A stretch of 64,000 bases of DNA from Catellatospora citrea (lineage in GTDB: Bacteria > Actinomycetota > Actinomycetes > Mycobacteriales > Micromonosporaceae): assembly GCF_003610235.1 (NCBI RefSeq), contig NZ_RAPR01000003.1, forward strand, positions 121,237 to 185,236, in the 5' to 3' direction. Of this stretch, positions 17,570-25,703 are shown piece by piece. The translations under genes were made by a program, and so were the position numbers. Every line of letters begins with the position of its first letter. The stretch's first letter is position 1. The notes below the pieces were generated by a model. It saw only the letters and a program-made list of their open reading frames with translations. It ran no database searches and was not told the origin of the DNA.

Positions 17570-18517
17570 TCAGCCTTTCAGCAGCGCGCGGACCTCGCGG
17601 GCGAGTTCGACCGACGCCTCGATCTCCACCTTGCGGATGGACACGCTCTCGACGTTGAACCCGAACGGCACGCCCAGCCGCCGGCAGAACGCGGCCAGCT
17701 CGCGGGCGGTGACCAGGCACTGCCGGTATGACTCGGTCAGCGGGTCCTCGGAGTAGCGCAGCGCGTTCTCCAGCCAGCGGGGCACGTTCACGCCCAGCCA
17801 GTGCAGGAACGACAGCGTCTTCAGCGAGCCGCACACCGACAACGTGAAGATCACCGGTCGGGGCGCGACGCCCTTCTGCGCGCAGGTGTAGTAGTAGTCC
17901 GACAGCAGGCTCTTGGTCGCGTCGACGTCGTACACCACCTGCGTGATGAAGAACGACGCGCCGCGGTCCTGTTTGGTCAGCATGCGCAGGTGTTCGTCGC
18001 CGGTGCGGGTGTAGCGCTCGGTGATGGCGACGGCTCCCAGCGGCAGGTCGGCGCGCACCCGGTCACGCAGCGCGTACGCCTGGGTCAGCCCCGTGCGCAC
18101 GCCCTTGTCCCGCGACGACGCGCCGACGAACACGCCCAGCACCCGGTCGGTGTCCACCTCGCCGAGCCAGTCCGCCAGCTCCGGCTCGGTGTACTTGCCC
18201 ACGCACCGGTAGATGACCGACGGCAGCTCCCACGAGCCCAGGTGGTCGCGGTGGAACGACACCGGGTCCATCGTCGGCAGGTACGGGAACGGGCGCTCCT
18301 GCGGGTTGCGGTCGCTCTCGTCGTCGATGTCGTAGAGGATGAGCCCGTCGAGGTCCACCGTGGCCAGCCTGGCGAGGGTGACCTCGGCGATCTGGGCGGC
18401 CTGCTCGGGTGAGACGCTGCGCCGCGGCGGCGTGATGCCCAGCAGCAGCACGCCGTCCTCGGCCTGCTCCAGCATCGCCCGCAGGGATCGGCGGGCAGTC
18501 ACGCTGTCGTCACTCAT
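17570..18517 (-). CDS. Methylenetetrahydrofolate reductase-like protein
   Basis: A 315-residue TIM-barrel protein related to MetF-type 5,10-methylenetetrahydrofolate reductases. It has an N-terminal LLLGITPPR in place of the usual F-E-x-x-P motif, a DLDGLILYDIDDESDRNP segment, and GASFFITQVVYD, matching the family's G-A-x-F-x-x-T-Q substrate strand. The MetF catalytic glutamate region is altered, so a related folate or flavin enzyme with other specificity is possible. Leaderless start: TACCGT six bases before the ATG. It is monocistronic and not next to methionine genes. Confidence 0.75.
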   Translation of the reverse strand: MSDDSVTARRSLRAMLEQAEDGVLLLGITPPRRSVSPEQAAQIAEVTLARLATVDLDGLILYDIDDESDRNPQERPFPYLPTMDPVSFHRDHLGSWELPSVIYRCVGKYTEPELADWLGEVDTDRVLGVFVGASSRDKGVRTGLTQAYALRDRVRADLPLGAVAITERYTRTGDEHLRMLTKQDRGASFFITQVVYDVDATKSLLSDYYYTCAQKGVAPRPVIFTLSVCGSLKTLSFLHWLGVNVPRWLENALRYSEDPLTESYRQCLVTARELAAFCRRLGVPFGFNVESVSIRKVEIEASVELAREVRALLKG

Positions 18518-18610
18518 GGGTGCACGGTATCGAACCCGCTCGCACCGCACCGACCCGTGCCCAGGCGATCCGCGCCACACCACGCCGCACGCGACGGCGT
18601 CGAGCGGCGC

Positions 18611-18640
18611 GTGGCCGGGTGTGCGGTGCCACCCGGCCAC
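18611..18640. terminator. Hairpin after the secreted protein gene
   Basis: GTGGCCGGGTG and its complement CACCCGGCCAC pair over 11 bases around an 8-base loop, just beyond the stop at 18648. Confidence 0.7.
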
Positions 18641-18647
18641 GGTTCGC

Positions 18648-19178
18648 TCAGTCCACGAGCGTGCAGAGGTTGGTCGTGGTGCCATGGATCATCGTGAGGG
18701 TCTTCTGGAACGTGGGCGTGAACGCGACGCTGTAGACGCCGTCGATCAACCACATGCCGCGCGGCAGGGTGCTGCCGTCCGCCCGGAACCCGAAGATCAC
18801 CGGGCCGACCACGTAGTAGGTCATCGACCCGTCCGCGCCGTACTCGACCAGCGCCGTGCCGCTCGCGTCGACCTCCGTGAACACCCCTGTCTCCAGGTTG
18901 GTGAACTTGACGATGAGGTCACCGGCGTAAAGGTCGCGCTTCGGCTTGCCGTCGGCGTAGGTGTCCAGGACGAGCTTGCGCACCTCGTCCCGGATCGGCT
19001 CGCTGCGGATGGCGAAGTCGCAGCGGGCACCCGCAGGCTGCTCGAAGGCGGCCGACGGGGCCGGCACCCAGCCGCCGTGCGCACCGGCTCCGCCGGCCGG
19101 TTCGGTGGCCTGAGCCGGCACGGCCCCGGCCAGCAGCGCGGTGACCATGACCGCGGCCGCGATGACTGCTCGACGCAT
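18648..19178 (-). CDS. Secreted protein of unknown function
   Basis: A 176-residue protein with a clear Sec signal (RRAVIAAAVMVTALLAG...AQA, cut near residue 25). The mature part is a beta-rich single domain with two cysteines (CDFAIRSEP and NLCTLVD) that could form a disulfide. Segments such as GDLIVKFTNLETG and ADGSTLPRGMWLIDG repeat the style of many small actinobacterial secreted proteins annotated only as hypothetical. AGGAAG precedes the ATG. Its start faces the SARP gene across about 200 bases. No enzyme motif is visible. Confidence 0.8.
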   Translation of the reverse strand: MRRAVIAAAVMVTALLAGAVPAQATEPAGGAGAHGGWVPAPSAAFEQPAGARCDFAIRSEPIRDEVRKLVLDTYADGKPKRDLYAGDLIVKFTNLETGVFTEVDASGTALVEYGADGSMTYYVVGPVIFGFRADGSTLPRGMWLIDGVYSVAFTPTFQKTLTMIHGTTTNLCTLVD

Positions 19179-19349
19179 GAACGCTTCCTTCCTGTTGCTT
19201 CGTGACGTGCCGGCACAGCCTGGCCCGGCCGGCTCACCACGGCCTGACCACCCAAAAAGGACTGAGGGGACGAAACACCCGCTGCGGCGGCCGCGACACA
19301 CCGGCGCCCTGGCACGCCTCACCACGTCCTCGACACGCGTCAAGGTCAA

Positions 19350-19361
19350 CCACCCGGGTGG
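19350..19361. promoter_or_regulatory. Palindrome upstream of the SARP gene
   Basis: CCACCCGGGTGG is a perfect 12-base palindrome, 19 bases before the SARP start. It could be an operator, but GC-rich palindromes occur by chance in this genome. Confidence 0.3.
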
Positions 19362-19380
19362 CGCCGAGCGTCCTAACGGT

Positions 19381-20709
19381 ATGGAGTTCCGCCTGCTCGG
19401 CCCGTTCGAGGCCTGTCACGACGGCCGAGTCGTGGAGATCGCCAGCCGCCGCCAGGAACGCTGCCTGCTGGCCCTGCTGCTGCTCGACCTCGGGCACCTG
19501 GTCACCATCGACCGCCTCATCGACCTGCTGTGGAACGGCAGCGCACCGGCCTCCGCGCGCGGCGCCGTGTACACCTACGTGGGCCGCCTGCGGGCCGCGC
19601 TGAGCCCGTACGGCGTGCGCATCACCACACGCGCGGACGGATACCTCGTCGAGGCGGACGACCACCGCGTCGACGTCACCGACTTCCACCGCACCGTGCA
19701 GCAGGGGCTGGACAGCGCCGACCCCGCGGCGCGCGCCGCCCTGCTCGACGCCGCGTTGCGGCTGTGGCGCGGGCCGCTGCTGGCCGACGTGGCCGACGAG
19801 GCGCTGCGGCACCGGCTCGACGGTCAGCTCGACGAGGCCCGGCTGGTGGCCGTCGAGAAACGCGCCGAAGCGCACCTCGACCTCGGCAGGCACGCCCGCG
19901 TCGGCAAGGACCTGGCTGAGCTCGCCGACGTGTTCCCCCTGCGCGAACGCCTCATCGGCATCCTGATGACCGCCCACTACCGCGCCGCCCGCCAGGCCGA
20001 CGCCCTGCTGCTGTACGAGGCCACCCGCAAGGCCCTGGCCACCGAACTCGGCGTCGACCCCGGCCCCGACCTGCAGGAGCTGCACCGGCGCATCCTCCGC
20101 AACGATGCGCGCCTGGACCAGCCGCGCCGCGCGGTGTACGAGGTGCGGGTCCGCGAGCAGGTGCTGCCCTGGACCGTCGGCGGTCATCCCGCGCTCGACT
20201 TCTGCAACACCTACGCCGGCTGGGGTCTGCCGACGCCGGCCCCGCCCGGCGCCGAGTGGCTGCGCGGCTACGACACCTTCGCCGTGTGGTGCGGCTACAT
20301 CGGGCTCGCCGACGACCCGACGGTCAGCCGCCTGCTCGCCCTCGCCGGCCGTGACCCGGCCGAGGCCGAGGCGACCCTGGAGCAGGCGCGCGCACTTCGC
20401 GCACAGGTGTACGCCTGCCTGCGCGGGCACGCCGACCACGTCGCGTTCGACGCGGTCGCCAGGGCGGCCGAGGCGGCCGCCAGGACGCTGGAGTACACCC
20501 GGGACGAGACCGGCGGCGGGCGCTGGCGGCCCGGCCTCGACGCCGGGCTGCGCCTGCCGCTGCACGCCGCCGCGTGGAGCGCCGCCGAGCTGCTCGCCGA
20601 CCCGCGCCGGCTGACCGTGCGGTCGTGCGCCGAGTCCCACTGCCGGTGGCTGTTCCTGGACGAGACCAGCATGCGCCGCTGGTGCAGCCTGGTGACCTGC
20701 GCCGCCTGA
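19381..20709 (+). CDS. SARP (OmpR-type wHTH + BTAD) fused to ABATE/CGNR-like domain
   Basis: Of 442 residues. An N-terminal AfsR/SARP winged helix (about 1-95, MEFRLLGPFEA...GAVYTYVGRLRAAL) is followed by a bacterial transcriptional activation domain (about 96-245, ending ELGVDPGPDLQELHRRIL). From about 265 a second module begins VGGHPALDFCNTYAGW, the signature of the ABATE stress-regulator domain. It ends with a CGNR-type zinc finger, RSCAESHCRWLFLDE...RWCSLVTC. The finger stops at CAA where the family has CGNR plus a basic tail. Two regulator families joined in one chain is unusual. The neighbouring ECF gene ends 13 bases downstream and is convergent. Targets are unknown. Confidence 0.85.
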   Translation: MEFRLLGPFEACHDGRVVEIASRRQERCLLALLLLDLGHLVTIDRLIDLLWNGSAPASARGAVYTYVGRLRAALSPYGVRITTRADGYLVEADDHRVDVTDFHRTVQQGLDSADPAARAALLDAALRLWRGPLLADVADEALRHRLDGQLDEARLVAVEKRAEAHLDLGRHARVGKDLAELADVFPLRERLIGILMTAHYRAARQADALLLYEATRKALATELGVDPGPDLQELHRRILRNDARLDQPRRAVYEVRVREQVLPWTVGGHPALDFCNTYAGWGLPTPAPPGAEWLRGYDTFAVWCGYIGLADDPTVSRLLALAGRDPAEAEATLEQARALRAQVYACLRGHADHVAFDAVARAAEAAARTLEYTRDETGGGRWRPGLDAGLRLPLHAAAWSAAELLADPRRLTVRSCAESHCRWLFLDETSMRRWCSLVTCAA

Positions 20710-20722
20710 CCAGATCCTGCGC

Positions 20723-21643
20723 TCAGGGCGCCAGTGAGGCGGGCATGCCGAAGGCGGCGACGTGGCGCGCGCCGACGAAGGCGTTGCTCTCCGCGATCCT
20801 CCCGTGCTCGATCCGGAGCACGTCGACGACCAGGCCCTCGTAGCGTGGGCTGCCGGGCTCGCGCAGGTAGCAGACCAGCGCCGGCCGACCGTTGGCCGCG
20901 CTGGGGAAGGTGCGCCAGTCGAGGGGGCGGCTGAGGAACGCCACGGCCGCGTCGATGCCGACGACCGGCGGCTCGGGCGGCATGGTGATGCGCACGTCGT
21001 CGGCGAGCAGGGCACGCAGCGACCGCGGGTCGGTCGCGGCGGCATACCGGCGCAGGATCTCCTCGTCCTGGCGGGTCAGCGGCGGACGCCGCCAGTCCCG
21101 CGGATCGGCCGGCGCGTGGTCGCGCAGCGTGCGACGGGCCCGCTGCAGCAGGCTGTTGACGGTGGTGACCGGCGTGTCGAGCGCGGCGGCGACCTCCGGC
21201 GGGGTCCAGCCGTGCACGTCGCGCAGCACGAAGGCCACCCGCTGCCGACCGGGCAGGTGCATGAGTGCCGCGATCAGGGCCAGTTCGACGGTCTCGCGGG
21301 CGGGCACACCGGTCTGCGGGTCGTCGGCCAGCAGCGCGTCCGGATAGGGGCCGATCTCGGTGGACCATTCCAGCAGGTCCCCGGACGGCACGGCCCGGTT
21401 GGCGGCCGCCTTGCGGCTGTCGAGGAAGACGTTCGTCGCGATCCGGTACAGCCAGGTGCGCACCGACGCCCGCCCCTCGAAGCGGTCGCGCGCCCGCCAG
21501 GCCCGCAGGAAGGTCTCCTGCACCAGGTCGTCGGCATCGGGGACGTTGCCCACCAGGTGGTAGCAGTGCAGCTGCAGGTCCCGGCGGTGCTCGCCGAATG
21601 CGCGCTGCAGCCGGACCGCCTGTTCGGCAGGCGCGTCGGACAT
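20723..21643 (-). CDS. ECF sigma factor with SnoaL-like C-terminal domain (SigG/X5 type)
   Basis: Of 306 residues. Sigma region 2 (HCYHLVGNVPDADDLVQETFLRAWRARDRF described by its core DADDLVQET), region 4 (VAFVLRDVHGWTPPEVAAALDTPVTTV), and a C-terminal NTF2/SnoaL-like domain (about 185-306). The extension is characteristic of the SigG/SigX5 group and usually adjusts activity in place of an anti-sigma factor. I choose the ATG before SDAPAEQ because GGGAG lies upstream and TACAGT stands at promoter distance; an ATG 30 bases earlier would fall at the promoter. It is divergent from a DUF899 gene. Confidence 0.88.
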   Translation of the reverse strand: MSDAPAEQAVRLQRAFGEHRRDLQLHCYHLVGNVPDADDLVQETFLRAWRARDRFEGRASVRTWLYRIATNVFLDSRKAAANRAVPSGDLLEWSTEIGPYPDALLADDPQTGVPARETVELALIAALMHLPGRQRVAFVLRDVHGWTPPEVAAALDTPVTTVNSLLQRARRTLRDHAPADPRDWRRPPLTRQDEEILRRYAAATDPRSLRALLADDVRITMPPEPPVVGIDAAVAFLSRPLDWRTFPSAANGRPALVCYLREPGSPRYEGLVVDVLRIEHGRIAESNAFVGARHVAAFGMPASLAP

Positions 21644-21703
21644 ACCGTTCTCCCGGAATTCGGTCGTCGTCATGACTGTACTGACGATCGAGGAGGCCGT
21701 TCC

Positions 21704-21720
21704 TCATCGGTGACCGATGA
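21704..21720. promoter_or_regulatory. Perfect inverted repeat in the sigma/DUF899 divergent region
   Basis: TCATCGGT-G-ACCGATGA, with a further half-site GTGACCGAT near 21749. A dimeric regulator could bind here and act on both genes. Confidence 0.45.
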
Positions 21721-21779
21721 CGGCTGCCGCCCTGGCTCGTCTGAACAGTGACCGATCCGATTCACGAGAGGACGACACC

Positions 21780-22481
21780 ATGACGGCGAACCCTGTGACC
21801 GACGCCGCGAGCCCACCGGTCGTCGACCGGCAGACCTGGCTGCGGGCGCGCGACGAGCTGCTGGCCCGGGAGAAGGCGCACACGCGCGAAGGAGACGCCA
21901 TCGCCGCGGCGCGCCGCCGCCTGCCGATGACGCTCGTGCCGCCGGTCGCCGTGCAGGGCCCCGGCGGGCGGACCCCGCTGGTGGACGTGTTCGAGGGACG
22001 CAGCCTGCTCATCGCGTACTTCCACATGTGGCACGACGGCGCGCCGTTCGAGGGGCAGTGCGAGGGCTGCACGTTCTCGACCTGCCACGTGCAGCTGCTG
22101 GACTACCTGCACGCCCGGGACGTCACCTACGCCGTGTTCTGCCAGGGCCCCTACCCCGACAGCGCCGCGTTCGCGCGGTTCATGGGGTATCCGTTCCCCT
22201 GGTATTCGGCTCGCGACGCCGAGCCGGCCCTGGTCGACGGCCGTGACTTCGGGTTCATCGCCTGCTATCTGCGCGACGGCGACCAGGTCTACGAGACCTA
22301 CTGGACCACCGGGCGGGGCGTCGAGGCGCTCATGACCAGCTATCACGCCCTGGACCTGACGGTGTACGGCCGCCAGGAGGCTTGGGAGGACTCCCCCGCC
22401 GGCTGGCCGCGCGTGAACGGTCACCCGTGGCGGCTCGACGGCCGTCCGACGGCGCAGTGGAGCCGCCTGCCCCAAGACTGA
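21780..22481 (+). CDS. DUF899 (thioredoxin-like) family protein
   Basis: A 233-residue protein of the DUF899 thioredoxin-fold family. It has LLAREKAHTREGDAIAAARRRLPM near the N-terminus, the central FHMWHDG and QCEGCTFSTCHV (cysteines at the thioredoxin-like position) and GFIACYLRDGDQVYETY further on. The activity is not established; a thiol-redox or peroxide-related role is likely from fold and cysteines. GAGAGGA precedes the ATG. It is divergent from an ECF sigma factor, a pairing common for this family, which suggests it is under that sigma factor's control. Confidence 0.78.
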   Translation: MTANPVTDAASPPVVDRQTWLRARDELLAREKAHTREGDAIAAARRRLPMTLVPPVAVQGPGGRTPLVDVFEGRSLLIAYFHMWHDGAPFEGQCEGCTFSTCHVQLLDYLHARDVTYAVFCQGPYPDSAAFARFMGYPFPWYSARDAEPALVDGRDFGFIACYLRDGDQVYETYWTTGRGVEALMTSYHALDLTVYGRQEAWEDSPAGWPRVNGHPWRLDGRPTAQWSRLPQD

Positions 22482-22500
22482 GACCGCGGCTGCGGCGCCG

Positions 22501-23424
22501 TCACGGTCGGGGAGCGGTGACGCGGCCGAGGATGCGTGGCAGTGGTCCACTCGGCGGCACCCAGACGTCCCGGTCGGCGTACGACCAGGCGTAGGTGGGG
22601 TTGCCGTCGTGGACGAGGTCGCACAGCCCCGGCAGGTCCAGCTCCCCGGCCGACCAGTCGTACAGCAGCTGGAGCCGGGGCTGGATCACGCCGTAGTCGA
22701 GCATCCGCCCCAGGTGGTGCTCCTGGGCGAGATAGCCCCGCAGCTCCGCCGCGAGCGGGTAGCGGTCGGGCAGGACGCGGCCGAGCGACAGGAACACCCC
22801 GGTCATGCCCAGCCGTGGGTCCCCGAGGAACCGGCCCAGCACGGCCAGCCTGCCCAGGGCCAGCCGGGGCGCGGCGACCAGCGCGTGCGCGTACAGCACC
22901 CGCAGCAGCACGACGTTGAGGAAGAACCGCTCCGGCATCGACTCCCGCTCGGCGAGATCCCGGTGGTCCAGGTATCCGCCGACGATGCTCGCGTTGTGGG
23001 CCCGGTACCAGTTGCGGGCCGTCGGCCGATCGACGAACGCGGTCCACAGGCCGACGGCCGGCGACGAGGGCTGCCCCGGCATGCCGCCCGCGCGGGCCAT
23101 CGCCTCCCAGCCGTCGCGCAGCAGCCGGTCGTTGACAGCCCGCCACCAGCGGCTGCCGGGCGGCCAAGCGGTCAGCGGGTCGAGCACCCCGCGGTCGGCC
23201 TGCCAGCGCATGAACGACATCGCGGCCCGCCGGAACGGCAGGTGCCGCGGAGCTCGGCCGAAGGGCCCACGGTAGGTCCGAGCCAGCAGCGCGATGCGCT
23301 GCCGTGGGCTGTCCGCCACCGCCGCGACCTGGGCCGCGGCCCATGATGCGGCGGTGGTCGGCGGGCGTTCCGGCGGCGCGGCGGCCGGTGCGCCGCCCCG
23401 CGGCTCACGACGGCCTGGGGGCAC
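22501..23424 (-). CDS. Protein of unknown function, last gene of peroxidase operon
   Basis: A 307-residue, mostly alpha-helical protein that I do not recognise. It is rich in Arg, Trp and Tyr, with segments AAMSFMRWQADRGVLDPL, PGSRWWRAVNDRLLRDGWEAM, and RFFLNVVLLRVLYAHAL. One or two of its helices are hydrophobic enough to touch the membrane. The GTG start lies 20 bases inside the end of the cupin gene with AGGGA before it, so the two are probably co-translated. Its place behind a haem peroxidase and cupin suggests it shares their pathway. Nothing in the sequence names a reaction. Confidence 0.65.
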   Translation of the reverse strand: MPPGRREPRGGAPAAAPPERPPTTAASWAAAQVAAVADSPRQRIALLARTYRGPFGRAPRHLPFRRAAMSFMRWQADRGVLDPLTAWPPGSRWWRAVNDRLLRDGWEAMARAGGMPGQPSSPAVGLWTAFVDRPTARNWYRAHNASIVGGYLDHRDLAERESMPERFFLNVVLLRVLYAHALVAAPRLALGRLAVLGRFLGDPRLGMTGVFLSLGRVLPDRYPLAAELRGYLAQEHHLGRMLDYGVIQPRLQLLYDWSAGELDLPGLCDLVHDGNPTYAWSYADRDVWVPPSGPLPRILGRVTAPRP

Positions 23425-23803
23425 GCCGGTCCCTACGCTGGGCCAGTTCCTCCTCGTCGACCAGGACGAGCATCGGCTTGCCCGGTTCGCACAGCATGGT
23501 GACGGTGAACCGCACCGGCGTGTCGTCGCGGTTGTTGCCGTCCTGGTAGTGGATGAGGTCACCGCCCGGTTCCCAGAACACCTCACCGGCGCGCACCACG
23601 CGCTCCGGCTCCCCTTCCAGCTCGAACACCATCTCGCCCTCGAGCACGTAGCCGAACGCCGGGCCCGAATGCCGGTGCGGCGGTGTGCCGGGACTTCCCG
23701 GCGGATATTCGACGACGATGGTCATCGCGTGCGCGCCTGCCGGGATGAACGGCGGAACCACCTCCTGCAGCATGGTGAACGCCGTCGCATCGATGTCTGC
23801 CAT
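23405..23803 (-). CDS. Small cupin-domain protein
   Basis: A 132-residue single cupin. Motif 1 is present as TPPHRHSGPAFGYVLEGEMVFELEG (two His and a Glu-equivalent within the G-x5-H-x-H pattern). Motif 2, GEVFWEPGGDLIHYQDG, has its histidine in IHYQ. A metal ion is therefore likely. AGGAGG stands six bases before the ATG, 72 bases after the peroxidase stop. Such cupins act as quercetinase-like dioxygenases, isomerases or sensors; which one cannot be told here. Confidence 0.83.
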   Translation of the reverse strand: MADIDATAFTMLQEVVPPFIPAGAHAMTIVVEYPPGSPGTPPHRHSGPAFGYVLEGEMVFELEGEPERVVRAGEVFWEPGGDLIHYQDGNNRDDTPVRFTVTMLCEPGKPMLVLVDEEELAQRRDRRAPRPS

Positions 23804-23875
23804 GGGATGCCTCCTGAACAGATCGTGGTGGACTTCTGCGGCTCGGGTGACTCGCCCGACCGGGCCGAGACACCG

Positions 23876-25330
23876 TCACGCCGTGGCGACGCCGTCGAAG
23901 CTGAGCGTGAGCAGGTCGGCCATACCGAAGCCCGGCCCGGCCGCGGGCAGGCTCGGCTGCCAGTCCGGTTCCAGGCTCAGGTAGCTCACCGCGTCGGCGC
24001 GCTGCAGACCGATGAGGACCTCGGCGACGATGCGGCCGCCGACCGGGCCGAGCCGGTCGCCGTCACCCCGGTGCTCGGCCTCCTTGAGGATGTAGAACCA
24101 CAGCGGGGTGCCCTGCGGCCAGCTCTGCTCCAGCTCGTCGGCGGTCAGCGGGGCCACGCCCAGCAGCCGGGCGACCGCCTCGCCGCTGGGCAGCGCCGTG
24201 GTGTCGCCGCGCAGCAGGTCACGGACCGCCAGGGAGCGGTATGCGGTGTCGTCGACCGCGCCGGTGACCTGCTCGGGCAGGCCGATGAGGCTGGCGGCGA
24301 GCCGCCCGTCGAGGCGTTTGGCCCGCTGCGCGGGCGGGTGTCCGGGCAGGTCGAAGACCTGCGCGAGGTCGAGGCGGCGGTCGGCGGGCACCGGGCCGAA
24401 CCCGACCAGGTCGGGAAAGAGCGGCACCGCGGGGCCGCCGGCGACGAGCCGGTAGGTGTGCCGGATCTGGCCGTGCCCGTAGCGGAACGCGGCGTCGGCG
24501 AACTCCAGCGGGATGTACGCCTGTCCGGTAGGCGGTGCGAACCACCGGCCGCCCTCAGCCAGCACCTGCTCGACCAGGTCGGCTCCGACCAGGCGCGGCA
24601 GGAAGTCGTGCACGACGATCCACTGGTAGTGCCAGGTGAGGGTGATGCGTGCCTTGTCGAACACGTCGGGCTCGGGCACGCCGGCCGCGCGGAGCAGGTC
24701 GACGATGCGATTGTGCGCGCGCAGCAACGCGATGTGCAGCGTCAGCGCGAACAGGTGCGAGTCGTTGCGGGGGTCGCCGATCAGTGCGACGCCCTGGGCG
24801 TTGCGCTGCACGTCGCCGCCGTCCGGCCCGAGCAGGAACTTCGCCGCGTCGTGCAGGTCGTACAGGTACGGCGAGCCGACCGGGCCGTCGGAATAGAGCA
24901 TCTCCAGGTTGAGCTTGGGAGCGCGGGCGTTGCGCAGCGCCTCCGGATCGACCCCGCCCATGATCGGTGATCGGTCGGCGGTGATGTCGTGGGCGATGAG
25001 CTGGCCGAAGAAGGGCCAACCGGCGGCTTCGCGGGCGTCGTCACGGCCGGGGCCGAGCCGGTCCAGGGCCGCGGTGGCGTCGCAGACCCCGCCGTCGACG
25101 CCCGCGCGCACCAGCAGCTCCGGGTCGGTGCCCAGTGGGGCGAGGCCCGGGAACATGCGGCCGTAGCGCGCCGCGCCGGTGGGCCGGTCGACGGCGCGGG
25201 CCATGCTGAGGCAGTGGTCGCGGGCGGCCACCCGGCTGCCGTGCGGATGTGCGGGAGCGCTGCTCACCTGCCGAGCGTATGCCCGGGTAGGGCCCGGTTC
25301 GGACCGGTTGCGCAGATGCCCCGCCGTCAT
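23876..25330 (-). CDS. Animal-type haem peroxidase
   Basis: A 484-residue member of the peroxidase-cyclooxygenase superfamily. The distal His is in FFGQLIAHDITADRS (His114-Asp115), the family's D-P-R-N-D motif is at 186-190 (animal enzymes: D-x-R-x-N-E), and the likely proximal His286 is in AFRYGHGQIRHTY. No signal peptide or membrane helix is evident. It would use hydrogen peroxide to oxidise phenols, halides or an unsaturated substrate. The ATG overlaps the stop of the 85-residue acidic protein gene (ATGA), which makes tight co-translation with that small protein likely. Bacterial members are uncommon and mostly uncharacterised. Confidence 0.87.
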   Translation of the reverse strand: MTAGHLRNRSEPGPTRAYARQVSSAPAHPHGSRVAARDHCLSMARAVDRPTGAARYGRMFPGLAPLGTDPELLVRAGVDGGVCDATAALDRLGPGRDDAREAAGWPFFGQLIAHDITADRSPIMGGVDPEALRNARAPKLNLEMLYSDGPVGSPYLYDLHDAAKFLLGPDGGDVQRNAQGVALIGDPRNDSHLFALTLHIALLRAHNRIVDLLRAAGVPEPDVFDKARITLTWHYQWIVVHDFLPRLVGADLVEQVLAEGGRWFAPPTGQAYIPLEFADAAFRYGHGQIRHTYRLVAGGPAVPLFPDLVGFGPVPADRRLDLAQVFDLPGHPPAQRAKRLDGRLAASLIGLPEQVTGAVDDTAYRSLAVRDLLRGDTTALPSGEAVARLLGVAPLTADELEQSWPQGTPLWFYILKEAEHRGDGDRLGPVGGRIVAEVLIGLQRADAVSYLSLEPDWQPSLPAAGPGFGMADLLTLSFDGVATA

Positions 25331-25584
25331 GCCGACCTCCCCCGCCCCGGCCCGCGGCCGGTGTCGTCGGGCCGGGAGTCGCCCTCCAGCGCCTCCACCG
25401 CACCGAGCAGGTTGCGGAGGCCGACCTCCTCGCTCTGGGTGTACGCCGGATCGAACATCCACTCGTCCATCGGCAATGCGGCCGCCTCCTCCTCGGACGG
25501 GCTGGACTCGGCCACGGTCAGCTCGGCCTTGACCTCGGCCTCGAGTTCGTGCAGGAAGGCGTTGTCGCCGGTCGGGGTGCTCAT
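25327..25584 (-). CDS. Small acidic protein coupled to haem peroxidase
   Basis: An 85-residue protein with no family I recognise. The N-terminal two thirds are strongly acidic (FLHELEAEVKAEL, SPSEEEAAALPMDEW), followed by MFDPAYTQSEE and a Gly/Arg-rich basic tail GRGPGRGRSA. GGAGG precedes the ATG, and its TGA overlaps the peroxidase ATG. It could be a partner or chaperone of the peroxidase, or its substrate: an acidic leader plus W/Y-containing middle resembles a modified-peptide precursor, but no core or cleavage motif is clear. Confidence 0.65.
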   Translation of the reverse strand: MSTPTGDNAFLHELEAEVKAELTVAESSPSEEEAAALPMDEWMFDPAYTQSEEVGLRNLLGAVEALEGDSRPDDTGRGPGRGRSA

Positions 25585-25647
25585 CTGTGTCCTCCATGAA
25601 TGCGCGATCGTCGGCCGGTCCGGGCGACGGTCACGTGGCTCGGTCTC

Positions 25648-25679
25648 ACCCGCTCGCGCGTACGGACGGGCGAGCGGGT
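25648..25679. terminator. Hairpin separating the SDR gene from the peroxidase operon
   Basis: ACCCGCTCGC and GCGAGCGGGT pair over 10 bases around a 12-base loop, 25 bases after the SDR stop on the minus strand. Confidence 0.65.
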
Positions 25680-25703
25680 CGTCAGGTCAGGCCATGGGCC
25701 GGG

